Shown: positions 17,367 to 26,757, counted from the first letter of the stretch. The stretch is DNA of 64,000 nt from Saccharopolyspora erythraea NRRL 2338 (GCF_000062885.1 NC_009142.1:6933584-6997583); one strand, 5' to 3'. Program-made: numbers and translations. The notes: generated from the sequence alone by a model not told the origin.

Positions 17367-20300
17367 TCAGCTCTTCTTCTGCGCCTTGTCCATCGCGCGG
17401 TGGACGCGCTTGAGCGAAACCGGGTGCGGGGTGCCGAGGGTCTGGGCGAACAGGCTCACGCGCAGCTCCTCGATCATCCACCCGACCTGCCGCAGCTCCT
17501 CGGGCACCGGCCGTCCCGCCGGCACCGCGTCGAGCATGTCCCGGTAGCGGTCCTGCACCTCGAACACCTGGTACATCCAGTCCTGGTCGCGCTGCGGGTG
17601 GAACTGGAGCTTGTCCACCCGCTGCTCGACGGCCTTGAGGTAGCGCACCACGTCGAGCAGCCGCGTCCACCCCGTGCCGGTCACGAAGCCGGGGTGCAGC
17701 AGGCCGGAGAGCTGGTCGGTGATGTCGGCCATCGACTCGGCGGGGAGGCGGCGCGTGCGGTCGGCGAGCAGGGCGTCGACCTGCTGGCGTGCCGTCAGCA
17801 CCCGCTCCACCTTGGACACCGTGTCGGCGGTGGCGCTGCCGAGCTGGGAGCCGACCCTGCCCAGCAACGTCGCGAAGGACGCCTGGTCCCAGACCGGACC
17901 GCCGTGGTCGGCGATCAGCTTGTCCACCGCGCACTTCAGGCAGTCGTCGAGGACGCCTGCCACGTCGCCGTGCGGGCTCGCGCCGAAGACCAGCCGGGTG
18001 GCGCCGCCCATGCCGCGCTGGATGGACTTCAGCGGCGAGGGCAGGTTGAGCAGCAGCAACCGCCGGGTTCCCCGCCAGTGCGCCTCGCGCTGCTCCTCCT
18101 CGGTGTCGAAGATGCGCACCGCGACGCTCTCGCCCTCGTCGACCAGCGCCGGGTACGCCTTGACCGCGTGCCCGGATCGCTGCGTCTGGAAGGTCCGCGG
18201 CAGCTCGCCGAAGTCCCACTCGCGCAGGCCGGACTTCTCGACCTCGTCGGCCGCCTTGGAGATCTCGGCCCGCACCTTGGGTTTCAGGCGCTGCTTGAGC
18301 GCGCCGAGGTCCTTGGACTCGGCGAGCTTGCGGCCCTTGCCGTCGACGACCCGGAAGGTCATCCGCAGGTGGTCGGGAATCCGGTCGAAGTCCCAGGACT
18401 CGCGCGGTACCGTGACGCCGGTCATCCGCCGCAGCTCCTGCTCCAGCGACTCCAGCAGGTCGCCGCCGGGCTCCATCCGGGCCAGCGCCGCGCGGGCGTG
18501 GTCGGGGACGGGGACGAAGTTGCGGCGCAGCTGCTTCGGCAGCGACTTGATCAGCGCGGTGACCAGTTCCTCCCGCATGCCGGGGATCTGGCGGTCGAAG
18601 CCGTCCGGGTCGATCTGGTTGAGCACCTGCAGCGGGATGTGCACGGTGACGCCGTCGGCGTCGGCACCTGGCTCGAACTGGTAGGAGAGCGGCAGCCGGT
18701 GGCCGCCCTGCTGCCAGGCGTCGGGGTAGTCGCGGTCGCTGACCGCCGCCGACTCCTGGTTGATCAGCATCGACTTCTCGAAGTTGAGCAGGTCGGGCTG
18801 CTCGCGGCGGGTCTTCTTCCACCACGAGTCGAAGTGCGCCCCGGAGACGACCTCCGCGCCGACCCGCTGGTCGTAGAAGTCGAACAGGGTCTGGTCGTCG
18901 ACGAGGATGTCGCGCCGCCGCGCCCGCTCCTCGAGGTCCTCGACCTCCTCCAGCAGCGCGCGGTTGGCGTGGAAGAACTCGTGCCTGGTGTTCCAGTCGC
19001 CCTCGACCAGGGCGTGCCGGATGAACAGCTCCCGCGACAGCTCGGGCTCGATGCGCCCGTACTGGACCTTGCGCCCGGCCACCAGCGGCACGCCGTAGAG
19101 CGTGACCTTCTCGTAGGCCATCACCGCGGCCCGGTCCTTCTCCCAGTGCGGCTCGCTGTAGCTGCGCTTGACCAGGTGCTGCGCGAGCTTCTCGATCCAC
19201 TCGGGCTCGACCCGGGCGGCGATGCGCGCCCACAGCCGCGAGGTCTCCACCAGCTCGGCGGCCATCACCCAGCGCGGCGGCTTCTTGAACAGCGCCGACC
19301 CCGGGAACACGGCGAACTTCGCGTTGCGCGCGCCGAGGTACTCGTTGCCGCCGCCGCGGTTCTGCGGTCCCTGCTTCTTGTCGGTGTCCTTGAGCCCGAT
19401 GTGCGACAGCAGACCCGCCAGCAGCGACTGGTGGATGTGGGCGGGGTCGGCGGGATGGCTGTTCGGCGTGATGCCCATGGACTTGGTCATCTGGCGCAGC
19501 TGCGCGTAGAGGTCCTGCCACTCCCGCACCCGCAGGTAGTTGAGGAACTCCGCCTTGCACAGCTTGCGGAACTGGTTGCCCGACAGCTCACGCTGCTGCT
19601 CCCGCAGGTACTGCCACAGGTTCAGGTAGGACAGGAAGTCCGACTCCTTGTCGGCGAAGCGCGCGTGCTTCTCCCCCGCCGCCTGCTGCTTGTCGGCGGG
19701 CCGCTCGCGGGGGTCCTGGATGGACAGCGCGGCGGCGATGACCAGCGTCTCGCGCACGCAGCCGTTGCGCTCGGCCTCCAGCACCATGCGCGCCAGCCGC
19801 GGGTCGACGGGCAGCTGCGCGAGCTTGCGGCCGGTGGAGGTCAGCCGCTTGTGCACGTCCTTTTGCGCCGGGTCGATGGCGCCGAGCTCGTGCAGCAGGT
19901 TCACGCCGTCGGTGACCTGCCTGCGGTCCGGCGGCTCGATGAACGGGAACGACGCGATGTCGCCGAGGCCCAGCGAGGTCATCTGCAGGATGACCGAGGC
20001 GAGGTTGGTGCGCAGGATCTCCGGGTCGGTGAACTCCGGCCGCGACTCGAAGTCCTGCTCGGAGTACAGCCGGATGCAGATGCCCTCCGACACCCGGCCG
20101 CAGCGGCCCTTGCGCTGGTTCGCCGATGCCTGCGACACCGGTTCGATCGGCAGCCGCTGCACCTTGGTGCGGAAGCTGTAGCGCGAGATGCGCGCGGTGC
20201 CCGGGTCGATGACGTACTTGATGCCCGGCACCGTCAGGGAGGTCTCGGCGACGTTGGTGGCCAGCACGATCCGCCTGCCCGCGTGCGGCTGGAACACCCG

Positions 20301-21311
20301 GTGCTGCTCGGCGGCCGACAACCGCGCGTACAGCGGCAGGATCTCGGTGTTTCGCAGGTTCTGCTGCTGCAGCGCCTCGGCGGTGTCGCGGATCTCCCGC
20401 TCACCGCTGAGGAAGACCAGGACGTCGCCGGGGCCTTCGGCGCCGAGCTCGTCGACGGCGTCGCAGATCGCCTGGACCTGGTCGCGCTCGACGTCCTCTT
20501 CGTCCGCGGAGTCGTCGACCAGCGGCCGGTACCGCACCTCCACCGGATAGGTGCGCCCGGAGACCTCGACGACCGGGGCGTCGTCGAAGTGCCGCGAGAA
20601 GCGCTCCGGGTCGATCGTCGCGGAGGTGATGATCACCTTGAGGTCGGGCCGGCGCGGCAGGAGCTGCTTGAGGTAGCCGAGGATGAAGTCGATGTTGAGA
20701 CTGCGCTCGTGCGCCTCGTCGATGATCAGCGTGTCGTAGCGGCGCAGCAGCCGGTCCTGCTGGATCTCGGCCAGCAGGATGCCGTCGGTCATCAGTTTGA
20801 CCAGCGTGTTCGACCCGGCGCGGTCGGTGAAGCGGACCTGGTAGCCGATGGCCTCGCCCAGCTCGGTGCCCAGCTCCTCGGCGACCCGCTCGGCCACCGT
20901 GCGCGCGGCGAGCCGCCGCGGCTGGGTGTGGCCGATCATGCCCTGCACACCGCGCCCGAGCTCCAGGCACATCTTCGGGATCTGCGTCGTCTTGCCCGAG
21001 CCGGTCTCGCCGGCCACGATCACGACCTGGTTGTCGCGGATCGCCGCCAGCAGGTCCTCCCTGCGCCGGCTGACCGGCAGCTCCTGCGGGTAGCGGATCT
21101 CCGGTACCGCGCCGCGGCGCTGCTGGACGCGCTGCTCGGCGGCGGCGAGGTCGGCGGAGATCTCGGCGACGACCGGCTCCAGGGCCTGCGCGTCGCGGAT
21201 CTTGCGGGCGCCCTCGATGCGGCGGCGCAGCCGCCGCTGGTCGTGCAGCATCAGGTCCGGCAGCCGCTCGCGCAGCGCGCCGAGCGGTCGTTCCACAGAT
21301 GAGGTGCCCAT
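17367..21311 (-). CDS. hrpA: ATP-dependent RNA helicase HrpA
   Basis: Encodes 1314 aa, matching the roughly 1300-aa HrpA family. After a helical N-terminus come Walker A GETGSGKTT (residues 101-109), motif Ia near TQPRRLAARTVAERVAEE, the DEAH box in LIIDEAHERSLN at about residue 200, and motif VI in QRKGRCGRVSEG. Then follow winged-helix, OB-like and the long DUF3418-type C-terminal domain special to bacterial HrpA. HrpA unwinds RNA and in E. coli resolves stalled ribosomes. The ATG at 21311 fits family starts. The whole plus strand opposite is open but is an antisense shadow. Confidence 0.96.
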   Translation of the reverse strand: MGTSSVERPLGALRERLPDLMLHDQRRLRRRIEGARKIRDAQALEPVVAEISADLAAAEQRVQQRRGAVPEIRYPQELPVSRRREDLLAAIRDNQVVIVAGETGSGKTTQIPKMCLELGRGVQGMIGHTQPRRLAARTVAERVAEELGTELGEAIGYQVRFTDRAGSNTLVKLMTDGILLAEIQQDRLLRRYDTLIIDEAHERSLNIDFILGYLKQLLPRRPDLKVIITSATIDPERFSRHFDDAPVVEVSGRTYPVEVRYRPLVDDSADEEDVERDQVQAICDAVDELGAEGPGDVLVFLSGEREIRDTAEALQQQNLRNTEILPLYARLSAAEQHRVFQPHAGRRIVLATNVAETSLTVPGIKYVIDPGTARISRYSFRTKVQRLPIEPVSQASANQRKGRCGRVSEGICIRLYSEQDFESRPEFTDPEILRTNLASVILQMTSLGLGDIASFPFIEPPDRRQVTDGVNLLHELGAIDPAQKDVHKRLTSTGRKLAQLPVDPRLARMVLEAERNGCVRETLVIAAALSIQDPRERPADKQQAAGEKHARFADKESDFLSYLNLWQYLREQQRELSGNQFRKLCKAEFLNYLRVREWQDLYAQLRQMTKSMGITPNSHPADPAHIHQSLLAGLLSHIGLKDTDKKQGPQNRGGGNEYLGARNAKFAVFPGSALFKKPPRWVMAAELVETSRLWARIAARVEPEWIEKLAQHLVKRSYSEPHWEKDRAAVMAYEKVTLYGVPLVAGRKVQYGRIEPELSRELFIRHALVEGDWNTRHEFFHANRALLEEVEDLEERARRRDILVDDQTLFDFYDQRVGAEVVSGAHFDSWWKKTRREQPDLLNFEKSMLINQESAAVSDRDYPDAWQQGGHRLPLSYQFEPGADADGVTVHIPLQVLNQIDPDGFDRQIPGMREELVTALIKSLPKQLRRNFVPVPDHARAALARMEPGGDLLESLEQELRRMTGVTVPRESWDFDRIPDHLRMTFRVVDGKGRKLAESKDLGALKQRLKPKVRAEISKAADEVEKSGLREWDFGELPRTFQTQRSGHAVKAYPALVDEGESVAVRIFDTEEEQREAHWRGTRRLLLLNLPSPLKSIQRGMGGATRLVFGASPHGDVAGVLDDCLKCAVDKLIADHGGPVWDQASFATLLGRVGSQLGSATADTVSKVERVLTARQQVDALLADRTRRLPAESMADITDQLSGLLHPGFVTGTGWTRLLDVVRYLKAVEQRVDKLQFHPQRDQDWMYQVFEVQDRYRDMLDAVPAGRPVPEELRQVGWMIEELRVSLFAQTLGTPHPVSLKRVHRAMDKAQKKS

Positions 21312-21440
21312 ACTCCGTCCAGGATAAAGTCGCCGCCGAGGCGCCCGCCTCCGGTTTTCGCCCGCCTCACACCGCCCGGCGGCAGCCGGCACCAGGGTCC
21401 GGCAGCCCAACGCGCCCCGGGTGTCGCGGCATTCCCGAGA

Positions 21441-22097
21441 TCACGCTCCGGCGTGGTCGTCGTCACCCGCCCGCCTGCGCACCACGCGCGCCGGGGACCC
21501 CACGGCGATCGAGTACTCCGGGATCTCGCCGCGCACCACGGCGTTGGCGCCCAGCACCGATCCGCGGCCCACGCGGGTGCCGCGCAGCACCGTCACCTTC
21601 GCCCCCAGCCAGCAGTCGGGCCCGATGCGAACCGGGGTCTTGACGATGCCCTGGTCCTTGATCGGCACGTCCACGTCGTCGGTGACGTGGTCGAAGTCGC
21701 ACACGTAGATCCAGTCCGCGACCAGCGTCGACGCGCCGATCTCCACGTCGAGCCAGCAGTTGACCGTGTTGTCCCGGCCGAAGACGACCTTGTCGCCGAT
21801 GCGCACCGAACCCTCGTGGCAGCGCAGGGCGGTGCCGTCGCCGATGTGCGCCCACCGGCCGATCTCCATCCGGCCGAACCCGGGACGGCAGGTGATCTCC
21901 ACGCCGCGGCCGAGGAACACCATGCCGCGCAGCACGATGTGGGGCTGGGTGACGCGCAGCTTCAGCAGCCGCCAGTAGCGCAGCAGGTACCAGGGCGTGA
22001 AAGCGCGGTGGCGCAGCACCCAGCGCAGCGATCCGGCGGTCAGGAACCGGGCCTGCCGCGGATCACGACGCACCAGCGCGCACAGCCATGACCACAT
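21441..22097 (-). CDS. hexapeptide-repeat (LbH) acyltransferase (Rv3034c-like)
   Basis: Encodes 218 aa. The left-handed beta-helix is visible as spaced hexapeptides: IGRWAHIGDGTALRCHEG, VRIGDKVVFGRDNTVNCW, IGPDCWLGAKVTVLRGTRVG and GSVLGANAVVRGEIPEYSI. The end GSPARVVRRR is typical of sugar O-acetyltransferases. An N-terminal basic, hydrophobic helix (about residues 25-45) may bind membrane. The ATG at 22097 opens this helix. In mycobacteria a similar gene lies in the MGLP cluster, whose product carries acetyl and short acyl groups, so a role in acylating a polysaccharide is plausible. The substrate is not determined. Confidence 0.82.
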   Translation of the reverse strand: MWSWLCALVRRDPRQARFLTAGSLRWVLRHRAFTPWYLLRYWRLLKLRVTQPHIVLRGMVFLGRGVEITCRPGFGRMEIGRWAHIGDGTALRCHEGSVRIGDKVVFGRDNTVNCWLDVEIGASTLVADWIYVCDFDHVTDDVDVPIKDQGIVKTPVRIGPDCWLGAKVTVLRGTRVGRGSVLGANAVVRGEIPEYSIAVGSPARVVRRRAGDDDHAGA

Positions 22098-22506
22098 GGA
22101 AACCGAGCGTAAAGACCGGTGCGCACGCACGCTGCCGCGGCCCCTGCCACGGCCGGGGGACGGAACGCGGCGGTCGTCGGTCAGCACCGGCGTCACCACC
22201 GCAACAGGAGTTCCCGCGTTTCCTCATGACACTTGCAGAAGCCAACGCTCTGCCCCGGCGCCGTACCCGGCGTCGCGGGTTGCGTCTGTGTGCGGGGAAC
22301 GGGGGGCGGTGGCTACCGCGCGGACGTGCGCCGGTCGCGGGCCGCCGATGCGGGCATCCGATGGCGGGACGAGATGCGATGAGCTGGCGAGGTCGCCACC
22401 CCGCAGCGCGCGGAAAGACGCTGTGGCCCGATCCTGTGCTCCTGTTGCTCTGTCCGATGATCGCTGCGGGTCGGGCTGTGATCACCGACGTCCCGGAACA
22501 CCACAC
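22098..22506. other. 409-bp gap without a convincing gene
   Basis: Both flanking genes read leftward, so this holds the promoter region of the acyltransferase gene. Open frames exist on both strands (for example 22226-22510 plus), but they have arginine-rich random composition, poor ribosome sites and no family features. I see no clear structure. Confidence 0.4.
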
Positions 22507-23664
22507 CTAGGTCCGCTCCGCGCGGGTGAGGACCATCGTCGGAGCGTCGCCGATCCTGGTCAACACCGCGGTCGCCTCCTGCGCGCCCTTGAGCTTGAGC
22601 CTGCGGCGCAGCGCGTCCGGGTCGATGTCGAGCCCGCGCACCAGGATCTCCAGGCGCCCCACGTCGTGGCGGCGCAGCAGCGCGCGCAGGGCCTTCTCGT
22701 TGTAGTGCCCGTGGTCGATCACGCGGAACGCCCGGATGCCGGGCGGCGGGGTGTCGCCGGTGAGGTAGGCGATGCGGCGATCGATCTGCGCGAGCCCGTG
22801 GCGCGCCGCGTAGTGGCGCACGAGCCCCGCCCGCACGACCGCACCGTCCGGATCGACGACCCACTGCCCGACCTCCAGCACGGGGCAGTCGTCGGACTCG
22901 GCGTCGGTGAAGGTCTCGCCCGTGCTCAGCACGCTCGCCCGGCGCCGGACGCCACCGGCGAGCCCGCCGAGCCACAGCGCCGCCTCCCGGACCTGGCCGG
23001 CCAGCGACACGACCTCGACCTCGGCCTCCTGCGGCACCTGCTCGAAGTCCAGTCCCGGCGCGCACTTGACCACCAGGTCGCGTCCGGAGTAGACGGCCAG
23101 CAACTCGTCCAGCGGCGGGACCAGGTCGGCGGGGTTCCAGCGGCGCCTGCCCGCGTCGTCCCGGCGGGCAGGGTCCGCGACGACCGCGGTCCCCCTGGTG
23201 ACCGGCCGCAGCGCGTCGGCCCGAACGATCGCCGCCGCCTCGGCGAGGTTGTGGCGCGCCATCTCCAGCCGCACCGGGTCGAGGTCGGAACCCACGCAGC
23301 GCGCGGCGACCTTCGCGGTCTCGTGCAGGTCGGCGCCGATCGAGCAGGTCACGTCGTGCACGTCCCGGCCGGCCAGGCGGGCCGCCCGGTGCCGCGCCAC
23401 CTCGCTCGCGGTCGCCTGCTGGAGGGCGTCGGCGGTGAGCAGCCACCCGCCCGCGTCGTCCAGCTTGGACCCGGCCTTGCGCCGCAGCACCGCGGTCTCC
23501 AGCGCGGCGGCGGCGAAGCGCGGCCCGACCAGCTTGCGCGCTGCGGCCACGTCGGCCAGCCGCGACGAGGCGGTCAGCGGCAGCCGGGACAGCTCGGCCA
23601 CCGCCCCCGCGCCCTCCGGGGAACGCAGGAAAGCCACGTCATCGAGGTCGAAGTCGTACCCCAA
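22507..23664 (-). CDS. class I SAM methyltransferase with THUMP-like C-terminal domain (Rv3037c-like)
   Basis: Encodes 385 aa from a TTG with GGGAGGAA upstream. A helical N-terminus precedes the Rossmann-type methyltransferase core: VHDVTCSIGADLHETA, then CVGSDLDPVRLEMARHN and the catalytic-region VVADPARRD. The C-terminal region (GRLEILVRGLDIDPDALRRR) corresponds to the THUMP-like extension of actinobacterial proteins. The core resembles RNA methyltransferases, yet in mycobacteria the gene lies in the methylglucose-polysaccharide cluster. Either RNA or a glucan could be the substrate; sequence alone does not decide. Confidence 0.8.
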   Translation of the reverse strand: MGYDFDLDDVAFLRSPEGAGAVAELSRLPLTASSRLADVAAARKLVGPRFAAAALETAVLRRKAGSKLDDAGGWLLTADALQQATASEVARHRAARLAGRDVHDVTCSIGADLHETAKVAARCVGSDLDPVRLEMARHNLAEAAAIVRADALRPVTRGTAVVADPARRDDAGRRRWNPADLVPPLDELLAVYSGRDLVVKCAPGLDFEQVPQEAEVEVVSLAGQVREAALWLGGLAGGVRRRASVLSTGETFTDAESDDCPVLEVGQWVVDPDGAVVRAGLVRHYAARHGLAQIDRRIAYLTGDTPPPGIRAFRVIDHGHYNEKALRALLRRHDVGRLEILVRGLDIDPDALRRRLKLKGAQEATAVLTRIGDAPTMVLTRAERT

Positions 23665-23741
23665 CTGCGGGGTTCCTCCCTGTTCGCGGTCGCCTCCAGT
23701 ATCCGCGCACGGCGCTGGACCGCCGCCCGCGGGATGCCGGA

Positions 23742-23827
23742 GGCCGCGCCCGGCTCAGCTCGCGGGCCGCGCCCGGCTCAGCTCGCGGACGTGCCCGGCT
23801 CAGCTCGCGGCCGCGCCCGGCTCAGCT
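23742..23827. repeat. four tandem copies of a ~22-bp GC-rich unit
   Basis: CCCGGCTCAGCT recurs at 23749, 23772, 23794 and 23816, embedded in a 22-23-bp unit with GCGCGG flanks. The last copy covers the stop codon of the methyltransferase gene ending at 23822, so the array begins inside that gene and extends downstream between two same-strand genes. Confidence 0.85.
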
Positions 23828-24805
23828 ACCGGGCCTGCCCGCCGTGCCGTCCGGCTTCCGGCCGGTGACCAGCACGTTGTAGAACAGGTCCCGCGGCAGC
23901 ACCTTCGACAGCACGTCCTGGTCGAACTTCGCCAGCTTCTGCCAGGTCCGGTAGGCGAACATGCCCCAGCCGAAGCCCAGCCGCTCCTTGGGCACCGCCG
24001 CCTCGAACGTGCGCACCGGCCAGCCGAACAGCGCCGCCGACAGCTCCTCGGTCACCGCGCGGACGTCGACCGCGCCCGCGCCCAGCGCCATGCCCTCCAG
24101 CTTCGACGGCTCGAAGGTGTGCAGGTCGACGACGGCCTCCAGCGCCGCCGCCCGCGAGGACTCGTCGAGCTCCTCCTGCGGACGGCGCCACTGCGACAGC
24201 GGTCCGAGCTTGGTGATGTTCGTGGTCAGCCACCAGGTCAGGCGGCCGAGCCTGCGGGCGTAGTAGTCGCCCACCTTGGTCGGGTCGCCTGCGAAGACGA
24301 AGCGGCCGCCGGGCTTGAGCACCCGCAGCACCTCCCGCATCGCCGCGGGCACGTCCGGGATGTGGTGCAGCACGGCGTGGCCCACGACGAGGTCGAAGGT
24401 GTCGTCGTCGTAGGGGATCGTCTCGGCGTCGGTGACCCGGCCGTCGACTTCGAGGTCCAACGACTTCGCGTTGCGCAACGCGACCTCGACCATGCCCGGC
24501 GACAGGTCGGTGACCGAGCCGCGCTCGACCAGCCCGCCCTGCATCAGGTTCAGCAGGAAGAACCCGGTGCCGCAGCCCAGTTCCAGGGCCCGCCCGTAGC
24601 GGCCGGTGCCGCCGGTCGCGACCCGGAACCGGTCCACCGCGTAGTCGATGCAGCGCTGGTCGTAGGAGATGGACCACTTCTCGTCGTAGGTGCCCGCTTC
24701 CCAGTCGTGGTAGAGCACGTTGGCGAGCTTGGGGTCCGAGTACGCCTCCTGCACCTGCTCTGCGGTGGCGTGCGGGTTCGGCGCCGGGTCACGGTCGGTC
24801 GTCAC
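23822..24805 (-). CDS. class I SAM-dependent methyltransferase (Rv3038c-like)
   Basis: Encodes 327 aa. Motif I is ALELGCGTGFFLLNLMQGG, followed by VTDLSPGMVEVALRNAK (motif II) and FDLVVGHAVLHHIPDVP with LKPGGRFVFAGDPT (post-motifs). These identify a small-molecule or lipid methyltransferase of the Methyltransf_11 type. A conserved N-terminus, YHDWEAGTYDEKWSISYD, binds or covers the active site. It lies upstream of the THUMP-like methyltransferase on the same strand and 43 bp after the enoyl-CoA hydratase gene, so they are probably cotranscribed. The substrate is unknown; the syntenic mycobacterial gene is also uncharacterised as far as I recall. Confidence 0.85.
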   Translation of the reverse strand: MTTDRDPAPNPHATAEQVQEAYSDPKLANVLYHDWEAGTYDEKWSISYDQRCIDYAVDRFRVATGGTGRYGRALELGCGTGFFLLNLMQGGLVERGSVTDLSPGMVEVALRNAKSLDLEVDGRVTDAETIPYDDDTFDLVVGHAVLHHIPDVPAAMREVLRVLKPGGRFVFAGDPTKVGDYYARRLGRLTWWLTTNITKLGPLSQWRRPQEELDESSRAAALEAVVDLHTFEPSKLEGMALGAGAVDVRAVTEELSAALFGWPVRTFEAAVPKERLGFGWGMFAYRTWQKLAKFDQDVLSKVLPRDLFYNVLVTGRKPDGTAGRPGS

Positions 24806-24848
24806 GTCGGTTCCTGTCGGTGGTGGGCGGATTGCCGTGGGTCGGCTG

Positions 24849-25631
24849 CTACTTGCCGGTGAACTTCGCCTTGCCGGGACCGTTCTCGATGAACGAGCGC
24901 ATCCCGATCTTCTGGTCCTCGGTGGCGAACGTGCCCGCGAACAGGTGCGTCTCCAGCTTCAGGCCGCTGTCGAGGTCGACGTCGAGACCGCCGTCGATGG
25001 CGGCCTTGGCCGCGGCCAGGGCCCGCGCGGCGCCGTTAGCGAACTGCTCGGCCCAGCGCCGGGCCGCCGCGTAGACGTCGTCGGGCGCGACGACCTCGTC
25101 GACCATTCCCAGCGCCAGCGCCTCCTGGGCCTCGACGAACCGTCCGGTGTAGACGATGTCCTTGGCCTTGCTGGGGCCGACGAGCCGGGCCAGCCGCTGG
25201 GTGCCGCCCGCGCCGGGGATCACGCCGAGCAGGATCTCGGGCTGGCCGACCTTGACGTTGTCGCCGGCGATGCGGCGGTCGCAGGTCAGAGCCAGCTCGA
25301 ACCCGCCGCCGAGGGCGTAGCCGGTCAGCGCCGCCACCGTGGGCTTCGGGATCGCCGCGACCGCGCTCATCGCCGCCGACAGGCCGCGCTGCTCCTTGGC
25401 CGCCATGTCCCCGTAGGACATCTCGGCCATCTCCTTGATGTCGGCGCCCGCCGCGAAGACCTTCTCGCCGCCGTAGACGATCACGGCGCGGACGTCGTCG
25501 CGCTCGGCCGCCTCGATCGCGACGTCGTGCAGTTCCCGCTCGATCTGCCGGTTCAGCGCGTTCATCGGCGGCCGATCCAGCCGGATCGTGCCGATCGCAC
25601 CGTCAACCTCAAGCCTGACGAACTCGCCCAC
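24849..25631 (-). CDS. enoyl-CoA hydratase/isomerase (EchA17-like)
   Basis: Encodes 260 aa of the crotonase fold. The oxyanion-hole loops are KVFAAGADIKEMA and ALGGGFELALTCD. The two glutamates needed for hydration are seen in GGGFELAL and in GQPEILLGVIPGAGGTQRL, so a true hydratase is likely. It acts in fatty-acid or branched-chain beta-oxidation in the cytoplasm. It sits between the ABC ATPase gene and a methyltransferase gene on the same strand. This position matches echA17 in mycobacteria. Confidence 0.92.
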   Translation of the reverse strand: MGEFVRLEVDGAIGTIRLDRPPMNALNRQIERELHDVAIEAAERDDVRAVIVYGGEKVFAAGADIKEMAEMSYGDMAAKEQRGLSAAMSAVAAIPKPTVAALTGYALGGGFELALTCDRRIAGDNVKVGQPEILLGVIPGAGGTQRLARLVGPSKAKDIVYTGRFVEAQEALALGMVDEVVAPDDVYAAARRWAEQFANGAARALAAAKAAIDGGLDVDLDSGLKLETHLFAGTFATEDQKIGMRSFIENGPGKAKFTGK

Positions 25632-25743
25632 GCCGCAACCTCCTCGTCGAACTGCCGCTTGGGCGGCAGGTTATCTCGCGTCACACCGAAACGTCAGTGT
25701 TCTGCATCTCAGCCGGCACGACGACCCGCCGAGCGGTCCGGCT

Positions 25744-26529
25744 CTAGCGCCTGCGGGCGAAGTAGCGGTCGCCGCTGCGCGTCAGCTCCAAGTCCTGGTC
25801 GAAGGTCTTGGACAGGTTGTCCTCGGTGATCACGTCACCGAGCAGTCCCTGGGCGACGACCGCGCCGTCGCGCAGCAGCAGGGCGTGGGTGAAGCCCGGC
25901 GGGATCTCCTCGACGTGGTGGGTGACCAGCACCGATGCCGGGGCGTCGGGGTCCATGGCCAGCGCCGAGAGCCGGGCGACCAGGTCTTCCCGGCCGCCGA
26001 GGTCGAGTCCGGCGGCCGGCTCGTCCAGCAGTAGCAGCTCGGGATCGGTCATCAGGGCGCGGGCGATCAGGGCGCGCTTGCGCTCGCCCTCCGACAGCGT
26101 CCCGAAGGCCCGGTCGGCGAGGTGTGCGACGCCGAGCAGATCCAGCAGCTCCGCGGCGCGGTCGGTGTCCATCTCGTCGTACTGCTCGCGCCAGCGGCCG
26201 ACCACCGACCAGCCCGCGCTGACCACGACGTCGCGCACCGGCTCCTCGCCGGGCACGCGCGCCGCCAACGCGGCCGAGCACAGCCCGATGCGCGGGCGCA
26301 GCTCGAACACGTTGGTGCGGCCCATGCGTTCGGAGAGCACGTCGACGGTGCCCTCGCTCGGGTGCATCTCGGCGCCCGCCATCTTCAGCAGGGTCGTCTT
26401 GCCCGCACCGTTGGGGCCCAGCACGACCCATCGCTCATCGAGCTCGACCGACCAGTTCACGTCGGCCACCAGCGTGGTCTCGCCCCGCCGGACGCCGACG
26501 CCATCCATCCGGATGACCAGGTCGTCCAC
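25744..26529 (-). CDS. stand-alone ABC ATPase (Rv3041c-like)
   Basis: Encodes 261 aa from a GTG with GGGAGGT upstream. One nucleotide-binding domain has Walker A GPNGAGKTT, signature TLSEGERKRALIARAL, Walker B LLLLDEPAAG and the switch histidine in VLVTHHVEEIP. It resembles the ModF/YlmA group of soluble ABC ATPases. No permease or binding protein is adjacent, so the partner, if any, lies elsewhere. Its neighbour in mycobacteria is a NUDIX hydrolase, absent here. Confidence 0.88.
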   Translation of the reverse strand: MDDLVIRMDGVGVRRGETTLVADVNWSVELDERWVVLGPNGAGKTTLLKMAGAEMHPSEGTVDVLSERMGRTNVFELRPRIGLCSAALAARVPGEEPVRDVVVSAGWSVVGRWREQYDEMDTDRAAELLDLLGVAHLADRAFGTLSEGERKRALIARALMTDPELLLLDEPAAGLDLGGREDLVARLSALAMDPDAPASVLVTHHVEEIPPGFTHALLLRDGAVVAQGLLGDVITEDNLSKTFDQDLELTRSGDRYFARRR

Positions 26530-26629
26530 GTCTACCTCCCAGCCGTGATTGCCCGCGGCTAGCGGCCCGGTCCGTCGCGCATGCGACCGCCGCGGCTACC
26601 GGCGAGCCCCTCCGCCGCCCATTCTTCCG

Positions 26630-26680
26630 CCTAGGCGCCGGGCGCCTGCGGCGGGGTTTCACCTGGCCGGGTGATCTAGG
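26630..26680. other. compact double-hairpin intergenic structure
   Basis: Outer CCTA/TAGG ends (26630-26633, 26677-26680) enclose two perfect hairpins. AGGCGC-CGG-GCGCCT is at 26633-26647, and TCACC/GGTGA surrounds TGGCCG at 26659-26674. It lies in the divergent 439-bp gap between the ABC ATPase and cysteine dioxygenase genes, where no terminator is expected. Function unknown. Confidence 0.4.
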
Positions 26681-26757
26681 TCGCACAGGCGCCCAGCATC
26701 CGGAACACCGGCCGCAGCGGTGGCCACGGCCCTGCGGCGAGTGCCAGGATCGGTGGC

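Noticed and set aside
17400-21302. 1300-codon open frame opposite hrpA
   Set aside because: Composition is Leu/Arg/Val/Asp-rich antisense sequence with no domain; hrpA on the other strand has full helicase motifs. High GC keeps antisense frames open.
22226-22510. Small gene in the gap before the hexapeptide acyltransferase
   Set aside because: AGGAG is about 15 bases from the ATG, and the product is Arg-rich without any recognisable feature.
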